Assembly: GCA_030157785.1 (NCBI GenBank)
Contig: JAOAUC010000040.1
Location: 97,131-161,130 of the forward strand
DNA length: 64,000 nt
Reading direction: 5' to 3'
From: Zoogloea oleivorans
GTDB taxonomy: Bacteria; Pseudomonadota; Gammaproteobacteria; Burkholderiales; Rhodocyclaceae
The notes under the pieces were generated by a model. That model was not told the origin of the DNA and ran no database searches. It saw only the letters and a list, made by a program, of their open reading frames with translations. A program made the translations under genes and the position numbers. Shown here one piece after another: positions 26,438 through 35,356 of this stretch (positions are counted from its first letter, which is position 1; each line of letters begins with the position of its first letter).

Positions 26438-27171
26438 TGCCAGCGCAGCCGGTACCCTTCGATCCCCATGATCTGGAAAGGCTTGCCGCAGCGCTGGACG
26501 GCGCCATCCGTATCCGTACTCGCAGCGAATTCTATTTATGGACGCAGGGGGCGCTACAGAGCTTCCTGCCCCACGACACCTTGCTTTGCCTGCCCTGCGG
26601 GGCTGCGGAGGGGCTTGGCGTAGAACTGTTTTCCCGCTGTTTTGTGGACAGGGCTGCTGAAGCCCGTCTGCGGGCCGGTGCCAGCCGGCTACGGGGCGAG
26701 ATCCTGCTTCACTGGTCCCGTCAGGGGCGGCGGCCGTGCGCCGAGGCTGGCGTGGAGGCACTGCCTGGTGGGTCGGGACGAGGGCATACGCTGGTGCACG
26801 GTGCAGGTTTCGGCGGCGCTCTGCCTGCATGCCTTTTCATTTTTCTTGGCATGCCCACGGTACCCACTCCCCGTGAGCACTACCTGGCGGAACTGCTGAT
26901 GCCCCACCTGTTCCTCGCCTTTGTCGGCCTGCGCGGCGAAGAGCCCACCGCGGCACCCGTCGCGCGTCTGTCACACCGGCAGGCGCAAGTCCTTGAAGGC
27001 GTGCGCAATGGCAAGACCAACGCTGAGATTGCGCTGGCCCTTGGCCTGAGTCCGCTGACCGTCAAGAACCACGTGCAGCAAGCGCTACGAAAGCTTGCTG
27101 TGGCCAATCGAGCTGAGGCTGCTGCCGTGACATCCATTGGCCGGGTGAACGGCGTTGCCGGCTGCGCATAA
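26434..27171 (+). CDS. epsA: LuxR-family regulator, EpsA-like
   Basis: A 245-residue DNA-binding protein with a C-terminal LuxR/GerE helix-turn-helix (LSHRQAQVLEGVRNGKTNAEIALALGLSPLTVKNHV, residues about 178-213). The N-terminal part (LERLAAALDGAIRIRTRSEFYLWTQGALQSFLPHDTL) looks like the EpsA regulators that accompany PEP-CTERM/exopolysaccharide loci in betaproteobacteria. It is the last gene of the secretion operon (four-base overlap) and is followed by a strong terminator. It may control this operon or the adjacent PEP-CTERM/nuclease unit. The name is a family-level inference. Confidence 0.72.
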   Translation: MMPAQPVPFDPHDLERLAAALDGAIRIRTRSEFYLWTQGALQSFLPHDTLLCLPCGAAEGLGVELFSRCFVDRAAEARLRAGASRLRGEILLHWSRQGRRPCAEAGVEALPGGSGRGHTLVHGAGFGGALPACLFIFLGMPTVPTPREHYLAELLMPHLFLAFVGLRGEEPTAAPVARLSHRQAQVLEGVRNGKTNAEIALALGLSPLTVKNHVQQALRKLAVANRAEAAAVTSIGRVNGVAGCA

Positions 27172-27172
27172 A

Positions 27173-27201
27173 AAAAGCACAGCAAGTTCTGCTGTGCTTT
27201 T
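27173..27201. terminator. Bidirectional intrinsic terminator
   Basis: A perfect 12-bp stem (AAAAGCACAGCA at 27173-27184 with TGCTGTGCTTTT at 27190-27201) encloses a five-base loop. A-tracts and T-tracts flank the core on both strands. It closes the secretion operon on the plus strand and can end sodB on the minus strand. Confidence 0.92.
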
Positions 27202-27258
27202 CCAGCCTGGAGAGCACTGATCCGGTTTACGAATCAGTGCTCAACCGGGCAAGGTGGT

Positions 27259-27849
27259 TCAGGCGCCGAAGTTGGCGGACGCGAAATCCCAGTTGGCCAG
27301 GCTGGCCAGGAAGGTTTCGACGAACTTCGGACGGGCGTTGCGGTAGTCGATGTAGTAGGCGTGTTCCCACACGTCGATGGTCAGCAGCGGCTTGCCTTCG
27401 CCGGTCTTCAGCGGGTTGCCGGCGGCGCCGGTGTTGGCGATGTCGACGGTGCCGTCGGCCTTCTTCACCAGCCAGGTCCAGCCGGAGCCGAAGTTGCCGA
27501 CCGCGGAAGCCTGGAAGGCCTTCTTGAACTCTTCGAAGGAGCCCCACTTGGCGTTGATGGCATCAGCCAGCGCGCCAGAGGGAGCGCCGCCGCCGTTCGG
27601 CTTCAGCGAGCTCCAGAAGAAGGTGTGGTTCCACACCTGAGCGGCGTTGTTGTAGATGCCGCCGGCCGGGGCCTTCAGGAAGGTTTCTTCCACGGACAGG
27701 TTTTCGTACTCGGTGCCCGGGATGAGGTTGTTCAGGTTGGTCACATAGGCTTGATGGTGCTTGCCGTAGTGGTACTCGAAGGTTTCTTCGGAAATGTGCG
27801 GGGCCAGGGCGTTCTTGGCAAAGGGCAGTTCGGGCAGGGTGTGAGCCAT
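27259..27849 (-). CDS. sodB: Iron superoxide dismutase
   Basis: A 196-residue Fe/Mn-family superoxide dismutase that converts superoxide to hydrogen peroxide and oxygen in the cytoplasm. The expected metal ligands are H27 (EYHYGKHHQAY), H75 (VWNHTFFW), D159 and H163 (DVWEHAYY). The AAQVWNHTFFW and GNFGSGWTWLV segments favour iron over manganese. The length is normal. An IscR-type dyad overlaps the promoter 30-46 bases upstream of the start. It is transcribed away from the exonuclease gene behind it. Confidence 0.96.
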   Translation of the reverse strand: MAHTLPELPFAKNALAPHISEETFEYHYGKHHQAYVTNLNNLIPGTEYENLSVEETFLKAPAGGIYNNAAQVWNHTFFWSSLKPNGGGAPSGALADAINAKWGSFEEFKKAFQASAVGNFGSGWTWLVKKADGTVDIANTGAAGNPLKTGEGKPLLTIDVWEHAYYIDYRNARPKFVETFLASLANWDFASANFGA

Positions 27850-27878
27850 GTGATTTTCTCCGGGGTGTTGGAAATTGT

Positions 27879-27895
27879 CCGACTATTCTAGTCGG
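27879..27895. promoter_or_regulatory. IscR type 1-like operator in the sodB promoter
   Basis: CCGACTA at 27879-27885 and TAGTCGG at 27889-27895 form a perfect inverted repeat with a three-base spacer. It fits the core of the IscR type 1 site, YYGACTR-N3-YAGTCRR. On the minus strand it overlaps TAGAAT, a good -10 candidate for sodB. Binding by apo- or Fe-S IscR is inferred. Confidence 0.6.
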
Positions 27896-27970
27896 GATTC
27901 GATTCTCTGCACAATCGGACGCGGCGCGCCCCATCCGGGCGCCGGTGCCATTTGCTATTTTGCACTGCAA

Positions 27971-29329
27971 CTAGCCATTTTGCTTGTCCACCGTTGCATC
28001 GACGCTGCCGTCATGGAATTCGACCTGGATTCGCGCGCCAGGATTGAGAGCGCTTGCGTCGCGGACGATCAGGCCGGCTTCGTCTCGGGTGATGCTGTAG
28101 CCGCGTGCCAGCACGCCGCGAGGGTCGAGGTGTGCCAGGTGTTGCTGGAGGGCGTCGAGCTTGCCGCGCTGGCGTTCCAGCAGGCTGCCGGCGGCGCGCT
28201 GGAGGCGCTGTGCAAGGGCTTCCAGTCTGGCCTGCTGGCTGGCGATGTCCGGACGGCGGGCGGCGAGGCGTAGCCCGAGGGTGGCCAGCCGCGCTTCGCG
28301 GACGGCGATCAACTGGCGGCTGCGGGATGTCAGGCGTTGCTCGAGATTGGCGAGACGCATCCGCGCCGCTTCGATGCGCTGGCGTGGATGCGTCAGGCGT
28401 GCCGCTGCCCGGTCCACACGCTGGGCGGCCGTTTCGAGGCGGCGGTCCATGGCCCGCGTCAGGCGGGCGCCGAGTTGCGTCAGGCTGTCCCGCAGTTCCA
28501 CGAAGCCGGCGCTGGCCAGTTCGGCAGCGGCGGTCGGTGTGGCTGCGCGCAGGTCGGCGGCAAAGTCGGCGATGCTCACATCGGTTTCGTGGCCGACGCC
28601 GCAGATCACCGGCAGCGGACAGGCTCGAATGGCCCGGGCCACTGCCTCGTCATTGAAGGCGGCGAGGTCTTCGAGGCTGCCGCCTCCGCGCACCAGCAGC
28701 AACACGTCGTTGCCGTCGGTTGCCGCGCGCTGGCCGGCATTGCGGATGGCCGCTGCAATTTGTGGCGGTGCGCCGTCGCCCTGTACCGGTGTGGGGTAGA
28801 GGGTGATCGGCAGGTGCGGTGCACGGCGCGCCAGGGCCGCGGTGACGTCCCGCCAGGCCGCGGCCTGGGGCGAGGTGACGACGGCGATGCCGCGGGGAAA
28901 GCGGGGCAGGGCGCGTTTGATGGCCGGATCGAACAGGCCTTCCGCTTCCAGTCTGGCCTTGAGGCGCAGGAAGGCTTCGTAAAGATTGCCGACCCCGGCC
29001 TGCCGTACGGCTTCCACATTGAGCTGGTAGTCGCCTCGGGGTTCGAAGAGGCTGACGAGGGCCCGAACCTCTACGCGCATTCCGTGTTCGAGCCGGAAGG
29101 ACAGCAGCTGTGCCCGGGTCCGCCACATGGTGCAGCGCACCTGCGCCTGCTCGTCCTTGAGGGTGAAATAGATGTGGCCGGAAGCCGCGCGGGTCAGCGT
29201 GGAGACCTCGCCGGCGATCCACATCAGGGGAAATGTGCCCTCAAGGGCTTCGCGGGCGGCACGGTTCAGCCAGGACACGGAAACAACTTCGCCGGAGTTG
29301 ACTTTGGCGGTGGAGTGGGGGGCGTTCAT
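27971..29329 (-). CDS. xseA: Exodeoxyribonuclease VII large subunit
   Basis: A 452-residue protein. The N-terminal OB domain begins VVSVSWLNRAAREALEGTFPLMWIAGEVS. The catalytic region has GIAVVTSPQAAAWRDV, DVLLLVRGGGSLEDLAAFNDE and CGVGHETDVSIADFAADLRA. A long coiled-coil region follows (about residues 260-400), ending near LARGYSITRDEAG. With XseB it degrades single-stranded DNA. The ATG at 29329 is chosen over the open extension to 29452 because family members start just before the OB domain. Its end lies 121 bp from the sodB start. Confidence 0.95.
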   Translation of the reverse strand: MNAPHSTAKVNSGEVVSVSWLNRAAREALEGTFPLMWIAGEVSTLTRAASGHIYFTLKDEQAQVRCTMWRTRAQLLSFRLEHGMRVEVRALVSLFEPRGDYQLNVEAVRQAGVGNLYEAFLRLKARLEAEGLFDPAIKRALPRFPRGIAVVTSPQAAAWRDVTAALARRAPHLPITLYPTPVQGDGAPPQIAAAIRNAGQRAATDGNDVLLLVRGGGSLEDLAAFNDEAVARAIRACPLPVICGVGHETDVSIADFAADLRAATPTAAAELASAGFVELRDSLTQLGARLTRAMDRRLETAAQRVDRAAARLTHPRQRIEAARMRLANLEQRLTSRSRQLIAVREARLATLGLRLAARRPDIASQQARLEALAQRLQRAAGSLLERQRGKLDALQQHLAHLDPRGVLARGYSITRDEAGLIVRDASALNPGARIQVEFHDGSVDATVDKQNG

Positions 29330-29512
29330 GGGGCTGGATTCTACCGGAATCCACATCCCTGCCAGATTGGTCCGAAAAAATGCCGGCAACGGGCTTGACT
29401 TGGCTAAAAACTTGTAAGTTGTTGATTTAAAACAATTGTGCTTGTCGCTCAATTTTTGACCCGACCATTAAAAACCCTTACAGGGCGCGGGTTTAGCCCC
29501 CTCGTTTGGCAA

Positions 29513-29547
29513 CAATCCACAAAGTTATCCACAGATTTTGTGGATGG
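29513..29547. promoter_or_regulatory. Cluster of DnaA-box-like sites
   Basis: A perfect DnaA box TTATCCACA lies at 29525-29533. It is flanked by CAATCCACA at 29513-29521 and an inverted CCATCCACA (read on the minus strand) at 29539-29547. The outer arms ATCCACAAA (29515-29523) and TTTGTGGAT (29537-29545) also form a nine-base inverted repeat. The 298-bp intergenic region between the divergent xseA and exbB genes also has an AT-rich stretch at about 29400-29450. It may be DnaA-responsive regulation; no dnaA gene is near. Confidence 0.5.
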
Positions 29548-29627
29548 AATTCTGTCCGCTGTCTGTTGCTCTACGTCGTGGCCCGGGTTAAAGTCGCAGG
29601 CTTCATACGATTCGCAGGAGTCCTCGC

Positions 29628-30233
29628 GTGTTCGCCATTCTTCAGGCTGCCGGCTGGCCAATCTGGCCCTTGTTGTTTGCTTCCATCGTTGCCGTGGCCC
29701 TGATCATCGAGCGGCTCATTACGCTGCGTCGCAGCAAGATCCTTCCCGACGGTCTTGTCGATAAAATCGTCGTGGAAATGCGTCAGTCGGGCGTTACCCC
29801 CGAGATGCTCAACCGGGTCGCCCTCAGCTCCCCCCTCGGCCGCGTCCTCGCGTCCGGCCTGCGCAATGTGCGCAGCCCGCGCGATGTGATGAAAGAGTCG
29901 ATCGAGGAGGCCGGCCGAGCCGTCACCCACGATCTGGAGCGTTTCCTGACCACCCTCGGCACCATTGCCTCCATTAGCCCGCTGATGGGCCTGTTCGGCA
30001 CGGTGGTCGGCATGATCGAAATCTTCGGTTCCCAGGCGCCCGGCGGCTCCAACCCCCAGCAACTGGCGCACGGTATTTCCATCGCCCTGTACAACACGGG
30101 TTTCGGCTTGGTGATTGCCATTCCGAGCATGATCTTCTGGCGCCACTTCCGGTCTACCGTGGATGGTCTGGTCATCGACATGGAACAGCAGGCGATTCGT
30201 CTCGTCGAACTGGTCCACGGCGAGCGTCGCTGA
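29628..30233 (+). CDS. exbB: ExbB/TolQ-type proton channel subunit
   Basis: A 201-residue inner-membrane protein with three spans: WPIWPLLFASIVAVALIIERL near the N-terminus, and TTLGTIASISPLMGLFGTVVGMI and GISIALYNTGFGLVIAIPSMIF later. GLFGTVVGMIEIF is the family signature. With ExbD it harvests the proton-motive force to energise a TonB-like partner. It starts at GTG 29628 with GCAGGAG eight bases upstream. ExbD follows by nine bases and then the lipid A genes, a conserved betaproteobacterial order. A TolQ-type role is possible; no tolA is present here. Confidence 0.88.
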   Translation: MFAILQAAGWPIWPLLFASIVAVALIIERLITLRRSKILPDGLVDKIVVEMRQSGVTPEMLNRVALSSPLGRVLASGLRNVRSPRDVMKESIEEAGRAVTHDLERFLTTLGTIASISPLMGLFGTVVGMIEIFGSQAPGGSNPQQLAHGISIALYNTGFGLVIAIPSMIFWRHFRSTVDGLVIDMEQQAIRLVELVHGERR

Positions 30234-30242
30234 GATCCGCCC

Positions 30243-30665
30243 ATGAACTTCAGCCGTGGCCGCTCCCGCGAAGAGCCGGAGATCAACCTGATCCCGATGA
30301 TCGACGTGTTGCTGGTGATCATCATTTTCCTGATGCTCACCACGACCTACTCCCGTTTCGCCGGTCTGGAAATCAACCTGCCCACCGCAGATGCCCAGGC
30401 CAGCAACGACAAGCCGGTAGAGATCAACGTGGCGGTAACCGCCAGCGGCGAGGTGGTGATCAACAAGCGTCCGGTCAGCGGTGCCGGCATCCCGGCCATC
30501 GTTGCTGCGCTCCAGGCAGTTGCGCCCCCCGATGCCAAGGATCCGGTGGTGATCATCAACGCCGATGCCAAGGCGATGCACCAGCGGGTTATCGACGTGA
30601 TGCAGGCCGCCCAGCAGGCCGGCCTCGTGCACATCTCCTTCGCCACCCAGGCGGCCCAGCGCTAG
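30243..30665 (+). CDS. exbD: ExbD/TolR-type proton channel subunit
   Basis: A 140-residue protein with one N-terminal span that carries the proton-conducting aspartate at residue 21 (INLIPMIDVLLVIIIFLML). A periplasmic domain follows with LEINLPTADAQ and VVIINADAKAMHQRVIDVMQAA. It pairs with ExbB nine bases upstream and precedes lpxK by 15 bases, with all genes on the same strand. Confidence 0.9.
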   Translation: MNFSRGRSREEPEINLIPMIDVLLVIIIFLMLTTTYSRFAGLEINLPTADAQASNDKPVEINVAVTASGEVVINKRPVSGAGIPAIVAALQAVAPPDAKDPVVIINADAKAMHQRVIDVMQAAQQAGLVHISFATQAAQR

Positions 30666-30680
30666 TCTTCAGCCTCATTC

Positions 30681-31691
30681 ATGCCACGTAGCGCCCCCGC
30701 TTTCTGGCAGCACCGCGGGGTGCCGGCATGGAGCCTCTTTCCGCTCTCCCTGCTTTTTGCGTTTCTTGCCGGCCTGCGTCGCCGGCTGTTTTCCATGGGC
30801 GTGTTGCGTGCCGAGCGGCTTCCGGTGCCGGTGATCGTCGTCGGCAATATTGCCGTTGGCGGTAGTGGCAAGACGCCGGTCGCGTTGTGGCTGGCCGATG
30901 AACTGAAGCGTCGCGGCCGCAAGCCGGGCATCGTCAGCCGCGGTTACGGTGGTTCGGTGGAAGGTGTGGCCGAAGTGGCGCCTGGTGGCGATCCTGCCCG
31001 CTTCGGCGATGAGCCGGTGTTGATGGCCGAGGCCGCGGGCTGTCCTGTTTTTGTCGGGCGGGATCGTCCGGCTGCCGGTCGGGCCTTGCTCGCCGCGCAT
31101 CCGGAGGTAGATGTGCTCATCGCCGATGATGGCTTGCAGCATTACCGGCTGGCGCGTGATGTGGAAGTCGTGGTGGTGGACGAGGCGACCCTTGGCAACC
31201 GCCTGCGTTTGCCGGCGGGCCCGCTGCGGGAAGGCCTGGGCCGGCTTGCCGAGGCCACTGTTGTTCTTGCCCATGGCGAATTTTCGCCGACGCTGATGCG
31301 TGCCCTTGGCACGACGCCTGTTTTCCATTTTCATTTGTGTGGTGGTGCTTTCGAGCGGGTCGGAAATCGCCGTGAAAGCTGCCTGGCGGAGGCTTTTCGT
31401 GGGCGGCGCGTTCATGCGATGGCCGGCATCGGCCGGCCCGAGCGCTTCTTTGGCCAGCTTGAAAGCATGGGCCTTTCCATCGAACGCCGGCCTTTTCCTG
31501 ATCATCACGCGTTTGCTGCGGCGGATCTGGCGATTCCGGATGGCGATGTGCTTCTGATGACCGAGAAGGATGCGGTAAAATGCGCGCCTTTCGCCCCGGC
31601 CGACAGCTGGGTGTGGCCGGTTCGTGCGCAGCTTGCGCCGGGTGCGGCAGAACTGATTGTGGAGAAGCTTGATGGATCCCCGACTGCTTGA
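30681..31691 (+). CDS. lpxK: Tetraacyldisaccharide 4'-kinase
   Basis: A 336-residue inner-membrane kinase that adds the 4'-phosphate of lipid A. A short N-terminal hydrophobic helix ([14 protein letters not shown]) precedes the P-loop [19 protein letters not shown] (about residues 52-69). The family segments [38 protein letters not shown] and RLPAGPLRE are all present. The gene overlaps the start of the Trm112-like gene by 20 bases and belongs to the exbB-adk operon. Confidence 0.96.
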   Translation: MPRSAPAFWQHRGVPAWSLFPLSLLFAFLAGLRRRLFSMGVLRAERLPVPVIVVGNIAVGGSGKTPVALWLADELKRRGRKPGIVSRGYGGSVEGVAEVAPGGDPARFGDEPVLMAEAAGCPVFVGRDRPAAGRALLAAHPEVDVLIADDGLQHYRLARDVEVVVVDEATLGNRLRLPAGPLREGLGRLAEATVVLAHGEFSPTLMRALGTTPVFHFHLCGGAFERVGNRRESCLAEAFRGRRVHAMAGIGRPERFFGQLESMGLSIERRPFPDHHAFAAADLAIPDGDVLLMTEKDAVKCAPFAPADSWVWPVRAQLAPGAAELIVEKLDGSPTA

Positions 31692-31860
31692 AATCCTCGT
31701 GTGCCCGATTACCAAGGGCCCGCTCGACTTCCATAAGGACAAGCAGGAGCTGTGGAGCGTCAGCGCCCGTCTTGCTTATCCGATTCGCGATGGCATTCCG
31801 GTTATGCTGGAAGACGAAGCCCGTGCGCTGACCGAAGAAGAAATCGCCCAGGCGCGCTGA
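31672..31860 (+). CDS. Trm112-family small protein
   Basis: A 62-residue protein of the YcaR/Trm112 family: [20 protein letters not shown], followed by [26 protein letters not shown]. The family has a zinc-ribbon-like fold, but this member shows only one clear Cys, so zinc binding is doubtful. Members commonly sit between lpxK and kdsB, exactly as here. The ATG at 31672 lies inside the 3' end of lpxK. In bacteria the function is unknown. Confidence 0.87.
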   Translation: MDPRLLEILVCPITKGPLDFHKDKQELWSVSARLAYPIRDGIPVMLEDEARALTEEEIAQAR

Positions 31861-31862
31861 AC

Positions 31863-33337
<1,475 letters not shown>

Positions 33338-33355
33338 GCGTGTAACGCCAGAAAT

Positions 33356-33390
33356 CAAGGGCCGGCCGCCAAAGCCGGCCCTTGTTCTTT
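33356..33390 (+). terminator. Intrinsic terminator after adk
   Basis: CAAGGGCCGGC (33356-33366) pairs perfectly with GCCGGCCCTTG (33374-33384) across a seven-base loop and is followed by TTCTTTT. It lies 18 bases after the adk stop. Confidence 0.88.
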
Positions 33391-33418
33391 TGGGCTACAG
33401 ACTGGTATCGGGATCCGG

Positions 33419-34669
33419 ATGACGAGAAATCTCCTCTATGCCCAGTCGGGCGGCGTGACTGCGGTCATCAACGCCTCTGCGGCCGGCGTGATTGCGACGG
33501 CCCGGCAGGCACCAGGCGAAATCGGACAAGTGCTCGCGGCCCGTAACGGCATCCTGGGTGTGCTGCGGGAGACGCTGGTGGATACGGCGGGACTGACGGT
33601 TCGCGACCTCGAACGCCTGCGTTCAACGCCGGGGGGCGCTTTTGGTTCGTGCCGTTTCGATCTTGATCCGGCGGATCGGAATCCGGCTCAATACGACCGC
33701 CTCTTTGCAGTGCTGGCGGCCCACGATGTGGGCTACTTTCTCTATAACGGCGGCAACGGCTCCATGGAAACCTGTCGTCAGATCCAGGCTGCAGCGGATG
33801 CCCGCGGCTATTCCCTGTCGGTGGTCGGGGTCCCGAAGACCGTGGATAACGATATTGTCCTGACCGATTGCTGCCCGGGTTTCGGCTCGGCGGCCAAGTA
33901 TCTGGCCACATCGATCCGCGAGGTCGGACTGGATCTGGACGCGATGACCACGGGGAGCGGGCGAGCCTTCGTACTTGAGGTGATGGGGCGCAACGCGGGC
34001 TGGCTGGCGGCGGCCTGCGCCCTGGCCGCAGAGGACGGAGACGCTGCGCCGCACCTGATCCTGCTGCCTGAAGTGGCCTTCGACGAGGCCGCGTTCCTGA
34101 CGCGGGTGAAGATGGTGGTGGAGCGGCTCGGCTCCTGCGCCATTGTCGTGGCCGAAGGGGTTCGTGGTCAGGACGGGCAGGTCCTTTCGATGCAGGATCG
34201 CAATCAAAAGGGCTATATCCAGCTCGGCGGTGCCGGCGAGGTGATTGCCGAACGTATCCACGCCTGCCTTGGTTACAAGGTTCATCATGCGCTGGCCGAT
34301 TACCTGCAGCGTTCGGCCCGGCATATCGCGTCAAGAACCGATACGGCCCAGGCCTTCGGAGTCGGCAAGGCGGCGGTGCGCCGGGCAGTGGCAGGCAGTT
34401 GCGGGGTGGTCGGCATCGAGCGCCTGTCGGACGAGCCTTACCTGTGGCGAACCACCCTCCAGGCCTTTGAACAGGTGGCCAATCTGGAGCGCCAGTTGCC
34501 GCCGGAGTTTATCGCCCCCGACGGCTTTGGCGTGACCGATGCGTTCCGGCGTTGGTGTCGTCCGCTGATTGCCGGTGAAGACTGGCCCCCGTTTCGCGAC
34601 GGGCTGCCGGATTACCTTCGTCTGCAGCTTCCGCTGGTGCCGGCCCGGTTGGCGCCGTATGTCCCCTGA
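33419..34669 (+). CDS. Phosphofructokinase, PPi-type family with mixed donor-site residues
   Basis: A 416-residue enzyme of the PfkA superfamily that phosphorylates fructose 6-phosphate at C1. It has QSGGVTAVINA (residues 9-19), YNGGNGSMETC (109-119), PKTVDND (139-145, with catalytic D143) and VMGRNAGWLA (188-197). The length and PKTVDND (Lys140) match the diphosphate-dependent clade, whereas Gly114 in GGNGS is ATP-like and Asn113 replaces the usual metal-binding Asp. The phosphate donor is therefore uncertain. It stands alone between a terminator and a convergent gene whose stop abuts its own. Confidence 0.85.
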   Translation: MTRNLLYAQSGGVTAVINASAAGVIATARQAPGEIGQVLAARNGILGVLRETLVDTAGLTVRDLERLRSTPGGAFGSCRFDLDPADRNPAQYDRLFAVLAAHDVGYFLYNGGNGSMETCRQIQAAADARGYSLSVVGVPKTVDNDIVLTDCCPGFGSAAKYLATSIREVGLDLDAMTTGSGRAFVLEVMGRNAGWLAAACALAAEDGDAAPHLILLPEVAFDEAAFLTRVKMVVERLGSCAIVVAEGVRGQDGQVLSMQDRNQKGYIQLGGAGEVIAERIHACLGYKVHHALADYLQRSARHIASRTDTAQAFGVGKAAVRRAVAGSCGVVGIERLSDEPYLWRTTLQAFEQVANLERQLPPEFIAPDGFGVTDAFRRWCRPLIAGEDWPPFRDGLPDYLRLQLPLVPARLAPYVP

Positions 34670-35299
34670 TCAGGCCGGAACCTCGGGGTTCAGGCTGTAG
34701 GTGACGGTGAGGCTGGACTTGGCAAGGATGTGGCCGGCGATGGCGTTCCACACCTGCTGTCCGGTGAAGGCGCCGTCCACTGCGAGATGGGGTACATCCA
34801 GGGCGTAAACCGTGAATACGTAGCGATGCCGGATGCTGTCGTTCCACGGGGGGCAGGGGCCATCGTAGCCGAAGTAATTGCCCCTCATCTGCTCGTCGCC
34901 GGCAAACCAGCCGGTGTAATCGTTGATACCGTGACGGCTGCCGTCGGGCAGGTCGGGGCCGGGCTTGCCGCCGGGCGTGACGCCGCTGGAGTGTGAGCCC
35001 GCGGCGATGCTGCTTGTGTTGGCCGGGAGGTCGATGAGCACCCAGTGGAAGAAGTCCACACGTGGAAGATCGGCGGGAACGCTGCGCCCTTCCTGATTGA
35101 CGTCGTCACCGCGGCTGGGTACATCCGGATCGTGGCAGATGACAGCGAAGGATCGCGTGGCCGCCGGTGCGCCGCTCCAGGCGAGATGGGGGCTGTGGTT
35201 GGCACCGAGGCACACATGGCCCTCGGGGGCCGGAATGCAGAAGGTGAAGTCGCCGGGAATCACGGCGCCGTCGGCAAAGCTCTGGCTGCTTAGTTGCAT
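34670..35299 (-). CDS. YbhB/YbcL-type PEBP family protein
   Basis: A 209-residue phosphatidylethanolamine-binding-like protein. FTFCIPAPEGHVCLGANHSPHLAWSG, SFAVICHDPDVP, FFHWVLIDLPA and YFGYDGPCPPWND are the family's ligand-pocket motifs (DPD, GxHR-like region). No signal peptide is visible, so it is probably cytoplasmic. The ATG at 35299 is used because GGGGAGA sits at the right distance upstream; that sequence is also the 3' arm of a stem-loop. The biological role of bacterial members is unclear. The stop abuts that of the convergent phosphofructokinase gene. Confidence 0.87.
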   Translation of the reverse strand: MQLSSQSFADGAVIPGDFTFCIPAPEGHVCLGANHSPHLAWSGAPAATRSFAVICHDPDVPSRGDDVNQEGRSVPADLPRVDFFHWVLIDLPANTSSIAAGSHSSGVTPGGKPGPDLPDGSRHGINDYTGWFAGDEQMRGNYFGYDGPCPPWNDSIRHRYVFTVYALDVPHLAVDGAFTGQQVWNAIAGHILAKSSLTVTYSLNPEVPA

Positions 35300-35304
35300 T
35301 TTTG

Positions 35305-35325
35305 TCTCCCCGAAATAGGGGGAGA
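35305..35325 (-). promoter_or_regulatory. Stem-loop covering the ribosome binding site of the PEBP gene
   Basis: On the minus strand TCTCCCC and GGGGAGA (35319-35325 and 35305-35311) form a seven-bp stem with a seven-base loop. GGGGAGA is the ribosome binding site six bases before the ATG at 35299, so the fold hides it. It also lies between the murJ stop and the PEBP start and might double as a weak terminator, though no T-run follows. Confidence 0.45.
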
Positions 35326-35356
35326 TTCTAGCCAAGATTCGCGGCGGCGTCGGTAT

